Below, piece by piece: positions 9,771-19,045 of a DNA stretch of 64,000 bases (the stretch's first letter is position 1; each line of letters begins with the position of its first letter). The notes beneath the pieces are model-generated. The model saw only the letters and a list, made by a program, of their open reading frames with translations. It had not been told where the DNA came from and did not search any database. The DNA is from Penicillium oxalicum. Lineage: Eukaryota; Ascomycota; Eurotiomycetes; Eurotiales; Aspergillaceae. The DNA is taken from positions 3,534,001-3,598,000 of the forward strand of contig NC_064654.1 in NCBI RefSeq assembly GCF_001723175.1, in the 5' to 3' direction. The translations under genes were made by a program, and so were the position numbers.

Positions 9771-11100
9771 ATGCATTTCCCAATTGTTTCATCGCTGTTG
9801 TGTCTGGCCGGGTTGGCGGCTGTGCCCGTCAGCGGCTATGGCGGTAATGATCCCGACATCAAAGCTATTCCGGTAAGTCAGGCACTCCCACGGAGCTGCG
9901 CATAAGCTCAATGACGAGAAACTAACAAAACATGAAACTCTCTAGCTCCGAACTCACAGTCTCACGCCGGTATGACATCTATTCGCACCATTGACACCCG
10001 CGACAATTATCACCCCATCGCCTTTTGAGATGCGGGGGAAGTTTGGCCCATTGTTGACTCTCTGGCTAGCCCTACCTTGATTCGGATTTCCAAAGCCGCT
10101 GGTTCGACTTCGGAGGTGATACTGTGATCCGAGCTGATAAGTGCGAATCCACCTCCTACCGAGTCATCGAATGATGGAAACGCAAGCATAGCACGATACT
10201 AATCCACGGGTCTGATTTCCAGATATATTCGCCTGACCGCGGATCGCCCCTCTCAACAAGGCTGGATCTTTTCTCGGGTGCCTCTGACGGCGACCAACTG
10301 GGAGGTATGAGAACCGTCCGCGCATTTTGGGGGGAAAGAGCAATGCAAGTCCTGCAAGTCAATGGCGTCAAGACTGACCCCGTCTTCTGTAGATTGAAGT
10401 TGCATTCGAGGTTCACGGCAACGGCAACCTTCACGGTGATGGCTTCGCCATGTGGCTGACCAAGCAGCGTGCCACGCAAGGTCCCGTCTTTGGCTCAACG
10501 GATCGCTTCGAGGGTCTCGGCATCTTCGTTGACACTTACAAGAACAACCGCCCCGGCGTGTCCTTCCCGTATGTCATGGCCATGATGGGCGACGGCGCAA
10601 CCACTTACGATCAGGCTCACGATGGCAAGGCCAATGAACTGGCTGGCTGCTCCGCTCGAGGCCTCCGCAACGCTCCCGTTCCCACCAAGCTCCGCCTGAC
10701 CTACTTCCAGGATAAGTCCCTGACTTTGGACCTGCAGTACAAGTCTGAGGACTCTTGGACCAACTGCTTTACCTTGAACGCCGAGGAAACCAAGATTGCT
10801 ATTCCCTCTGTTGCCTATCTTGGTCTTTCCGCCGAGACGGGTGAGCTCAGCGATAACCACGACATCATTTCCGTCAAGTCGGAGAATCTGTACGCACTGA
10901 ACCGCCACACCGGAAGCACCAAGTCCGACACCAAGTCCCGCAACCCCAGCAACAACAATAACAACAACTACGCACCCCACAAGGAGTCCGGCAGCTGGTC
11001 ATGGTTCCTCTTCAAGTTCGTCCTGTTGATTGGAGTTTGCGTGGGTGGCTACTTTGGCTGGACGATCTACCGGACAAAGGTTCGGGCTTCTCGGTTCTAG
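9771..11100 (+). CDS. L-type lectin-domain type I membrane protein (ERGIC-53/VIP36/Emp47 family cargo receptor)
   Basis: Five exons: 9771-9872, 9946-9969, 10070-10140, 10223-10304 and 10393-11100, giving 328 residues. Exon 2 is a 24-base micro-exon. The first 20 residues form a signal peptide (VSSLLCLAGLAAVPVSG). The lectin domain follows with LRTHSLTPPYLDSDFQSRWF, the strand DGFAMWLTK, and VFGSTDRFEGLGIFVDTY, which carries the metal and sugar-binding aspartates of the family. An S/N-rich stalk with six N precedes one membrane span (about 297-319, WFLFKFVLLIGVCVGG) and a short cytosolic tail RTKVRASRF. Family members cycle between ER and Golgi and carry N-glycoproteins. The tail has no classical KKXX retrieval signal; it ends in an aromatic residue, which can serve as an ER-exit signal. 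Which of the Emp46/47/VIP36 subgroups it belongs to is not clear from sequence alone. Confidence 0.9.
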
Positions 11101-11926
11101 GCGGATTCGTCCATTCCCATACCCGTGGTGAAGGAGAAGTGTGTCGTGTCGACGAGGATAAAATCTCTTGAAAGAGGTCGGATCCACGGTGGAAGAAGAA
11201 AAACAAAAGCAGCTCAATGTTACCGATCAACGGTGATGGTGTGCCCTTAACTCGTTGTCAATTGTTATTCCCAGCCTTTCCAGCTCTTGATTCCCAATTT
11301 TCCCCCTTTCTGAGACCACTCCGCTCTTGCCATCCTCTTCTGTTAGATGGATCAACAGGTCATCGAGTGGTCTTGCATAGCCCGGAATTTTTTCTATCTC
11401 ACGATTGTCTTACATTTGTCGAGCCGACTTCTTCGTCTTTGAAATGAATTGAGCGATGATTGATTACACCCGAATCTGTGCATTGGTCCTAGCTTGTGAC
11501 TTGCGTAGCATCTGTCCTCGATACATCCATGAAATTGCACCTGTCTGATGTTCTGAGAAAAGGGTTGAGCATGTATTCTCTATCAACGTATGAGTCGTGT
11601 GACCATCAGTTAAGAGTCAGACTGCCCAGAACGAGCCAAAACTACCAGAGGATCGGCGATACGACCAGCTGAAGATTTAGAATCGGTCGCGAGGTTCAGG
11701 TCGACCAACCGACTGAACTTTCGGCATGATTTGCCAATATTGAAACAGCTGAAAGATAGAGTAAGAAAGGGAGGAAAGAAAATAGAAGTGAAACCCTAAG
11801 AAAAAAAAACCAGACCAATAAGTACTGACTGCTCAAAAGCCAGACTGGGTATCATATCTAAAACATGAAAAAACGCTATTCAAATGCCGCTGTGAATCCA
11901 AGCAAGAAACCTCACCCACTTCCTCT
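11101..11926. other. Convergent 3' intergenic region
   Basis: Spacer between the lectin stop and the NFKBIL1-like stop, which face each other. It holds A-rich and mixed sequence with no frame of coding character. Confidence 0.55.
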
Positions 11927-13096
11927 TCATCCTCGCTGCCTCTCCTCACTCCACATTCGATCAATGATTTGAAAAACCTCCGTGACACTCTTCATCACTT
12001 CCTCCTCAATGCCCAGCACGCTATACCGATGCTGAATCTTATCCGGATGCCAGCGTACTCGCTCCGCTTTCAATGTGGACATGAGATCCCCTGTAGTCGA
12101 GTGGCGAAGAAAGTCTCGCACCGAGTCCGCATTGACATCGCGCCGTTTCCCACTTTCAACGGGCCAAAAGAGCAAGTTTCGCAGTCGAGGCGTTTCGTGA
12201 CCGACTTTGGCGGATGGTTCCGCCTCTTTCGATGGTGAGGTTGATCTCGTCGATGCAGCCTTCTCCACAACCCGTGCAATATCCTCCCATCGACCAAGAT
12301 ACTGTCCCCAAACCCCCTCCCAATTCTTCTTTCTCATCTTCCTCTCCGCGCCGCGCCGAAGAGACTCCTCCATCGCTCTCTCAAACTCCGCCTGTTCCCG
12401 TCTTCTCTCCTCGCTCCCACCGCTATTCCGAGCCCTCTGCCTCGCCTTGCAACGCTCTTCTCGAAGACGGTCCTGCTCTTCGAGCATTCCTTCCCGCGTA
12501 CGTTCCCACATCCGTGACCGCACGTACGTCGCGTACTCTTCGTCCGTCATTTGTTCCAATTCTCCGTCGGGACCTCGGGGAACTTCAGGCACGGCGAAGT
12601 TGTGAATCGGTTGGCCGTAGACGGTTTCCCAGTATGCGGCACCTTCGTCGTCGCCCAGTGCGTCGAAGAGGGATTCGCGAAAGGCAGCGTTTGGGGATAG
12701 AGGGGGATGTGCCGAGGAAATGTCGTCCTTGTTCTTGTTCTTACTTGAATCACGGCGTTTGTGTTCGCGGGAGCGGGAACGGTGACGTTTGTGTCTATGT
12801 CGGCGATGAGATGACCGCGTCCTGTTCTCTTCCACTGGAGACGTCTCGTCGGGATGGGACGAGCCCGTGGTGTTTGAATTTGCAGTGTGTTGCGAACTTC
12901 GGGAATCACTTGTGCGTGGGCGTTTTCGATCACTTTTCAAAGTGCGGAGAGGATCCTCTTCATGATGATCGCGACGTTTGGAGCTTCGCGCTGAGCTTGT
13001 TTTGAACCGGAAGCGACCATGGCTGGTGCTGGCAGGCGAGTACTCGTCTGAGTGGCGAGTTCCCGAGGGTTCGCCATCTGTTTGATGAGAACCCAT
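11927..13096 (-). CDS. NFKBIL1-like protein with C-terminal HPD-containing domain
   Basis: One exon, 389 residues from the chosen start MGSHQTDGEPSG. The N-terminal third is rich in S, R, H and K with SR- and HKRH-type repeats, suggesting a nuclear protein near RNA-processing factors. A central block (SPNAAFRESLFDALGDDEGA, then YWETVYGQPIHNF) is followed by a long charged helix (EEQDRLREERCKARQRAR). The C-terminus has RVRWHPDKIQHRY and VTEVFQIIDRMWSEER, the hallmark of the NF-kappa-B inhibitor-like 1 family, in which an HPD tripeptide sits in a J-domain-like fold. Despite the name, fungi have no NF-kappa-B; plant and animal relatives have been linked to mRNA processing. The frame stays open 120 codons upstream to an ATG at 13456, but that part reads like 5' leader, so the start at 13096 is preferred. 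Confidence 0.82.
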   Translation of the reverse strand: MGSHQTDGEPSGTRHSDEYSPASTSHGRFRFKTSSARSSKRRDHHEEDPLRTLKSDRKRPRTSDSRSSQHTANSNTTGSSHPDETSPVEENRTRSSHRRHRHKRHRSRSREHKRRDSSKNKNKDDISSAHPPLSPNAAFRESLFDALGDDEGAAYWETVYGQPIHNFAVPEVPRGPDGELEQMTDEEYATYVRSRMWERTREGMLEEQDRLREERCKARQRARNSGGSEERRREQAEFERAMEESLRRGAERKMRKKNWEGVWGQYLGRWEDIARVVEKAASTRSTSPSKEAEPSAKVGHETPRLRNLLFWPVESGKRRDVNADSVRDFLRHSTTGDLMSTLKAERVRWHPDKIQHRYSVLGIEEEVMKSVTEVFQIIDRMWSEERQRG

Positions 13097-13546
13097 CCCT
13101 CGTGAGTCTTGGTATATGCATGCAAGATCTCTATGGTAGACTGCTGGGAAGAGTAAGAAAAAGAAATGGTCGAAGCTGGAAATGGACCGTGAACTGATCT
13201 CGATTGCGCCTGCGCTGACGGATCTTCGGTAGGGTTTATCTGAGCTTATCTTATCGATAAGCTCTGCGTCAAAGTGGGGGTGGCGCGCTGGACGAATACA
13301 ACGCGGTCTTGGGGAAAGAAGGGCTTGGAGACTACAGCCTTGAGTAGTTGGTACACCACTGCATCCGAAGTGAACGATATCATTTCTGTAGAAGGAAATC
13401 CTGGAGGATGGGGGAGGCAGTAATGCCTTGTATCGGTTCAAGCACGCTCGCCACAAGTTATTTTAGGACAAAAAGAACCGCCATCTCAAAACTCCTCGCT
13501 GCTTCATCTGAACCCGCCCAGATTCGGAGCATGTGGGTACGGCACA
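13097..13546. other. Spacer between sin1 3' end and NFKBIL1-like gene
   Basis: Head-to-tail spacer of 450 bp on the minus strand that must hold the sin1 terminator and the downstream gene's promoter. It remains open in the NFKBIL1-like frame up to 13456, so an N-terminal extension of that protein cannot be excluded. Confidence 0.5.
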
Positions 13547-16241
13547 TTACGTGCGATATTGCTGCATGTTCTTCTTAATCTCATCCACGATTTCAATGGC
13601 TTCCAGCGCATTCCGCGCCTCAAAATCATAGCGTTTCTGCTCCGTAGCATCGTTGCCCCGCAAGACCACCACTCGAAAACTCTTTGGATGTCGATGACTG
13701 ACTTTGGACCCCACTACTTCGTTGAAGCTGATAGAGCGCGTCTTGCCATTTGAGGCTGTCTTGCCCGAGTCGCCCGACATGATATGCATGTAGTCATTGT
13801 CGAATGTCAAAATGCAATGGTTCGAAGCAGTAAAGGACATGGACTGTTTGCGGAAAACGTGGTAGCGCCGATAGTATCCCCCGATGAGATCTTGTTTCTG
13901 GAGAGATGATGGAAGAGGTGTCTTCTTGCCCTTTTTGACAGTGGGTGCATTGTTGCTATCGATCATCAGAGGGGCATTCGGCGACGAGCTTCCTGGCGAG
14001 CCGCCGAGGGCCAAGGGGCCCACCCCGAATCGGCGACGAACGAGGTCCAGCTCGGTGATGTTTCCCAAGGCCTCCACCGTCCGATCCAAAGGTGCAATCG
14101 TGTTGGAACCCATCACCTTCAATAGATAGTTGCCCTTGTCCAACCCCCAGCGTTTGCACACCGAATCCAGAATCTCGGCGATGTAGCTGTCCGAGGACGT
14201 GTTGTAGGTCATCACGTGGGCGGACGCTTCTCGATTGACATAGCGGATCTTGAGCGTCTTGGAGACACCAAGCCGAGGTGTCGCATGCGAGATTGGTACG
14301 GCAGGTCGATCTGCCGGGGTCAGCGAGCTATCATTGAGCGCGGACGAAAACGGCTGGCCTAAGATCGGGTTGATACGACCCATCATCTTCTTCATCGCAA
14401 CGGTCGGGCCTGAGGGATTTCCGGCAGGTGGCACACTCGTGGGATCTTCGGCATCTTCGGCATCGATAGCTTGGCTATAGTGAGGGAACAACCGTTCGTT
14501 CTCCTCAAATTCCGCGTTGCTCGCCTCGACCAGAGCGAACTCATCGTAGGGTTTGCCGCGATTTCGCCCTCGCGCCTTGGCCGCTTGATTGTTGTTGGAG
14601 GTAAAGTCTGTCACGGGAAGATTGCGCCCCAACGCGGGAAAATCATACTCCACCTCGCCATCGTCGACCATGCGAAGGGCCCACCGGTTCACAGTCAACT
14701 TTGTGCGGGTGATGGCAGGTTCACGCGAGTCTTCGGAGTACTTCCACAGAGCCAATCCAATCGTCTCTGCCACGGTGATCGGTGCCGGGTGTAGACTGAG
14801 CTTCGATTCGCGGCTGACAGGCAGGTCCATTGGCTCGTCAGGATCCGATGAAAACGGCAAGTAGATCTTCAAATACAGAGGATCATCCAATCCTTTACCC
14901 GAGAGAACCTGGAATTTCTCCACGGGATTGCTTGGTGCTCGCTTGCGAGACTTGAGCTGTGTGGTCAACAGACTGACTGGTTGAACTGTGCTGATTGGTC
15001 GTGCGGGGGGCAGGTCTTGCAAACTCGGGGCTGGAGTCTTGCTGGATTTGCGCGGCGAAGCGCTCGCACTCGGCCCTGTCCCACTAGGGAGCTTGTGCAT
15101 CAGAGCCATGGGGGATGACGAGTCCAGAGGGCCCGTCATACCAACTCCGGTCAACAGAAGTGAACCGGAACCTGCAGTAGCGTCGAAATCTGATGACATG
15201 GCGGAACCCACCGACTCAGCGCCCGAGTCTTCGTCTTGCTCGTGCAGGTCTTCAAGCATGATGCTATCGGCTCCTCGACTGCCCGTACGTTCCCGCCGCC
15301 TCCGCGGGCGATCCATCAGTTGATCAGAATTGGAGAATTGTACCTGGGGAGGTTTGAAACCTTGAGCTTCGACTTCGTTGTCCGTAGACAGGTCACTGCT
15401 TGTGGTGGTATCGCGTCGTGGTCTTCGCTCTCTGTGTGAGATTGTAGTGCCTAAAGACCCAGTCCGATAATGACCATTCACGCTCTGAGTTGAGGGCGAC
15501 GTGATCATGACCTCGGGTCGCTCACGTTGTTCAACCGAGCGAATTGGCGAAGACCCGGCACGGTCCCGGCGTACAGGCATTCTGGAGAATTTGATTTGGT
15601 CCACCGCGCTGCGAATCGTCAGCACATCCAACTACGACAATGACAATGTTGGCGGTTGATAAATGTCTCACGCGACCTACCTCGAAACATCTTCGTCGCT
15701 TTCATCACTGAGATCGCTGCTGTCTTCTCCATCCATCTCGGCCGAACGCAGCGTTTCTTCTTGTCTCTCACGTCTGCTCTTTTTCTTCCCAGTTCGCCCA
15801 TGATGACGGCGCGCAATGACGTCCACGTTGTTCTTCCCGGTCACCAAGCCTCCTTCCTCATCGTCCCCGTCCTCCAGGCCAAGACCCTGAAGCTCATTTC
15901 GCGCGGCATTGGCATCGCGCACCGCTAGCCGATAGTATTCCGAAGAGACGGCCGCGGTGGTCGGGATCGGGGGGGAATGGGTGCGTTTCACATGGTGGGT
16001 TGTTGATGACGCCGTGGACCAGCCCGCGGCGCGGAAACCCGGTGTGTTGAGAACTGAATTGTTGACATTGATCAAGCGGTCTCCAATACCATCCTTGATA
16101 GTAGAGAGATAGGTCGAGCGCAACTGCCAGATAGTGAAGCTAGTTCCACGGTAAGTCTGGCGGTTCCTGACAGCAGAGGGGAACGCAGTCCACATTCGTC
16201 CGACGGAAGTCAACTCACTCTTCGTTGTGAAGGAGAGACAT
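13547..16241 (-). CDS. sin1: TORC2 subunit Sin1/Avo1
   Basis: Three exons, 16241-16219, 16139-15681 and 15608-13547, giving 847 residues. Exon 1 codes for only MSLLHNE plus two bases; it joins to give DFTIWQLRSTYLSTIKDG, the conserved Sin1 N-terminus, which decides the start. After a low-complexity region comes the CRIM domain (around VEKFQVLSGKGLDDPLYLKI), which recruits the AGC kinase substrate. A Ras-binding-type ubiquitin fold follows at about 612-689 (TLKIRYVNREASAHVMTYNT), then a C-terminal PH domain from about 738 (YHVFRKQSMSF to ALEAIEIVDEIKKNM). Sin1 is the stress-activated MAP kinase interacting protein that anchors TOR complex 2 at the plasma membrane and presents Ypk/Akt-type kinases. 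The 23-base first exon is easily missed by gene finders, which would call a false upstream ATG at 16213. Confidence 0.94.
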
Positions 16242-17557
16242 GCTCGCGCTCACACCTGAACTGCTGAAAATTTGGGTGCCGAGAATATGCAGGAGGTCGC
16301 CTGCTTCAGAGGCGAGTATTGCACGAGGATCGAGTCGTAAGATCGACAGGATCGAAGCCTGTCAGCTCGGAAGAGGCGCGCGCGGGGAGGCGATGTCGAA
16401 CCGTACAGCGAGGGAGAAGATGTTCTGAACTGAGGGTGAACAGGGAGTGTATATTGAATCAGGACCAGCCTGGGCGGAAATGAACGTAGAGACGAGTCGA
16501 GGAAGTTCACGAAGGTCAAACCTAAGGCGAGGCCAATCTGGGGCCAAACACGGAGGGATGAGGGACAGTGCAGGATGATCGCTGGTCGTTTTCTCCGCAG
16601 ATCACTTTCCCCGCCCGCACCGCCCTCTCACTGCCGATGCAGGGTACATACATCCACATACTACTCTGTAGTGCCCTTGTGCTACCTTTTCTTCCCTCTA
16701 ACAGAAAACACTCGATCTGATACCTTTAGCTAGGTCTTATTTTGAAACTTGGTCGACTGAGAAACATCAGCTAGACAGAGGTATAAATGACCTTAAAATA
16801 AGAGCATATACCCACAGAAAACGGGCAGTGTCGACAGAGAGTGGACCAAGCCAAGCATCAATGTGGATAATCAGCATCGACTTGTCCTTGAGCTTAAGGT
16901 TGTTCACTTGAATCACAGAAGTGGAAGGAAATTGTAATCATGATGGGTTTAGGTATACTATATACCATATAGTATATGGTATAAATGGCCCAAGTTTTAT
17001 TGTGATAAATGCAGGTGCCTCCCCTTTGGATGTAAGGAAGGGATTGACCTGGAGACTCCTACCCACAACCTTAACAATAATCGAATCCCATTGAACATAT
17101 GTAATTTTTGACTGCCCCCAAATCCCGCTTTCTAGGAGAGTCATCTTTGTTGTCGTCCCATGCTCGTGGTCATCTGTTTGTTACACATCTGGCAAGGGTG
17201 TACATACCTAGGCTCTGTTGAGTCCTGGGTACAACACCGGTTTGGAAAGCTGGAGGAGAACTGAAAGAGTAGCCAAGGTCATAACTGCTACTCCTAAATC
17301 CTAGGTTCCATGTCACTTCATGCGCCTACATATCTGGGAAGCACCAAGTGATTGAAAGAAAGCGCAAGCGCGTCTTCTACACTATCACCTCATGTCGACT
17401 AATGATTATATTCATTGAGAGTAGGTAATTCCATGCGAGAACTGCTCCATCAAGGAGTTCCGCCTGAATAGAACAACAAAATATCCTCAATCCCTGCCAG
17501 ATCCCTGTCAGGTCCCTAATCCTCGAGCCTCCCCAAAACAGGTGAATGTGAAGTCAC
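16242..17557. other. 1.3 kb interval without a supported gene
   Basis: Contains the sin1 5' region and, at the other end, DNA downstream of the polygalacturonase. The middle is AT-rich and includes nested inverted repeats at 16952-16980. No frame with coding character is seen. Confidence 0.5.
16952..16980. repeat. Nested AT-rich inverted repeats
   Basis: Three overlapping perfect palindromes: 16952-16966 (GGTATA arms, 3-base loop), 16955-16975 (ATACTATAT arms, ACC loop) and 16964-16980 (ACCATATA arms, single-base centre). Only one could extrude at a time. It could be a terminator-like hairpin or a dimeric protein site; nothing in the neighbourhood decides this. Confidence 0.7.
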
Positions 17558-18895
17558 CTAGCACTTGGCACTACCGGGAACATTAAGGCACTTGGTGCTG
17601 GTCTTACCACCAGTCACGTTGACACCACTCCACTTCCAGCCAGAACAAGCACCCGAAGCACAGAGAACGTAGATGTTGGTACCCTTGCTGGCGACAGATC
17701 CCTTCACGTTGTTCAGGGTAAGGCCGGTGATGGGAACACCGCCAGTGGGCTTGCCAGTAGGGCTGCCGTTCTCGTAGTCCTGCTCGATGACAACGCCGTA
17801 CTTGCTGATGTTGGAAAGAGTGATGTCCTGGTAGACGACGTCCTTGACCGAGCCAGTGGCGCCGTAGACAGTCTTGATGCGAACACCTGAAATTTTCCGC
17901 CGAGTCAGTCTCAGGGGCATTTGGATGATTGGCGGAAAGCTTCGTTCTGGCGCGACTTACCGTTGTCCGAGTCCTTGATGGTGCACCCCTGAATAGTGAC
18001 CTTGGACACGGTGTTGTCGGAGCGGCCGCCGACAGAGCCAATGGAGATACCATGGCCACCAACACACTGAGCTCCAGTGAAGGAGATATCCTACCAAGAA
18101 TGGTCAGTATGCCAACTCAAAACATTTCACATGCGGCTCACGTACAGTGCCCGAGTTGATCGCCAGGCAGTCGTCCTGGTTGTGAACAATAGGGTTGGTG
18201 ATGTAGACACCAGTGCTGGAACCGACATCAAAGGCGTCGGTGTTGTGGCCACCCTTGGAGTCACCATCCGCATTGTCGATGACGATGCTGTCGAGGTGCA
18301 ATGCCTGCGCGCCGTTGATGCTGAAGACCTGCACGGGCGAGTTCTTGATGGTAAGGCTCTGAATCTTGGAGTTGATCAACTTGTGGGCAGAGAAGAACTT
18401 GGGCTTCTTCTTGCCACCGTTGGATCCCTTGGTGTCCCACCAGCGAGCACCATCTCCGTTGAGCACGGAGCCAGAGGCACCCTTGACGGTGATATCAGTT
18501 CCAGAAACCGAGACCAGGGGACCCTCCCACTCCTTGTAGCCAAAAGTGGTAGTACCCTCGAAGATGACCTAGGTGAACCATTCAGCGGACAGTCCCATTT
18601 ATTTTTCAAAACATGTGTCAATATCTGAACTCACCGTGGTGCCCTGTTTCAGACCAGTCAGGTCAAGGGTTGTTCCGGCGGGAACGGCCACCGACGACAG
18701 GACAATGGTCGAGCAAGTGGTCTTGGCCTTGATGGCCGCGGCGGCACCGTTGGCCCCGGAGAAGGTGCAGGACGAGGCCCGCTCCTCCAGAGAAGAGGTA
18801 GAAATGATATCCAACTCCGGAATGGTGTTGGGAATGGCTTGGACAGCGGCGGCGCTGGCCAGGCCGGCAAGGCAGAGTTTGAGACTGAGAACCAT
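17558..18895 (-). CDS. Secreted endopolygalacturonase, GH28
   Basis: Four exons, 18895-18635, 18568-18146, 18090-17961 and 17886-17558, giving 380 residues. A signal peptide ([20 protein letters not shown]) is followed by a short propeptide ending EER before ASSCTFSG, like the processing site of Aspergillus polygalacturonases. The GH28 active-site motifs are all present: NTD at 196-198, DD at 219-220 (HNQDDCLAI), GHG with H241 and RIK at 274-276. The fold is a right-handed beta-helix, which hydrolyses internal alpha-1,4 bonds of de-esterified pectin outside the cell. The intact motifs and length point to the endo type (PgaI/PgaII). The frame also opens at an ATG at 18913, but the start at 18895 gives a cleaner signal peptide. 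The gene stands alone between two sparse regions, common for plant-wall enzymes. Confidence 0.95.
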
Positions 18896-18999
18896 GACTG
18901 AGACTGAAGACAAACTAGATTAAAGAGTGAATGAATGGAATGGAATGCAAGCAAGAAAGAGAGGGTCAATTTGATCAACAAATTGATGAATGAGCGACT

Positions 19000-19023
19000 G
19001 TGGGGGACAGAAGCCTCCTGGGG
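19000..19023 (+). promoter_or_regulatory. Pair of CreA-type sites upstream of the polygalacturonase
   Basis: GTGGGG at 19000-19005 and CTGGGG at 19018-19023 both fit SYGGRG, the consensus for the carbon catabolite repressor CreA, and lie 105-128 bp upstream of the start codon. Paired sites are what CreA prefers in known targets, and pectinase genes are classical targets. The motif is short, so this is suggestive only. Confidence 0.4.
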
Positions 19024-19039
19024 TGGGATGATCAGTCCC

Positions 19040-19045
19040 TTTTAT
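19040..19045 (-). promoter_or_regulatory. TATA-like element of the polygalacturonase promoter
   Basis: On the minus strand the sequence reads CATAAAAGGG (19046-19037), about 145 bp upstream of the ATG. A start site some 30 bases downstream would fall near 19010, on top of the CreA-type pair. Confidence 0.4.

Noticed and set aside
10495..10980. 161-codon minus-strand frame
   Set aside because: Antisense to the well-supported last exon of the lectin gene.
12214..13005. 263-codon plus-strand frame
   Set aside because: Antisense to the NFKBIL1-like gene; S/R/P bias reflects the sense strand.
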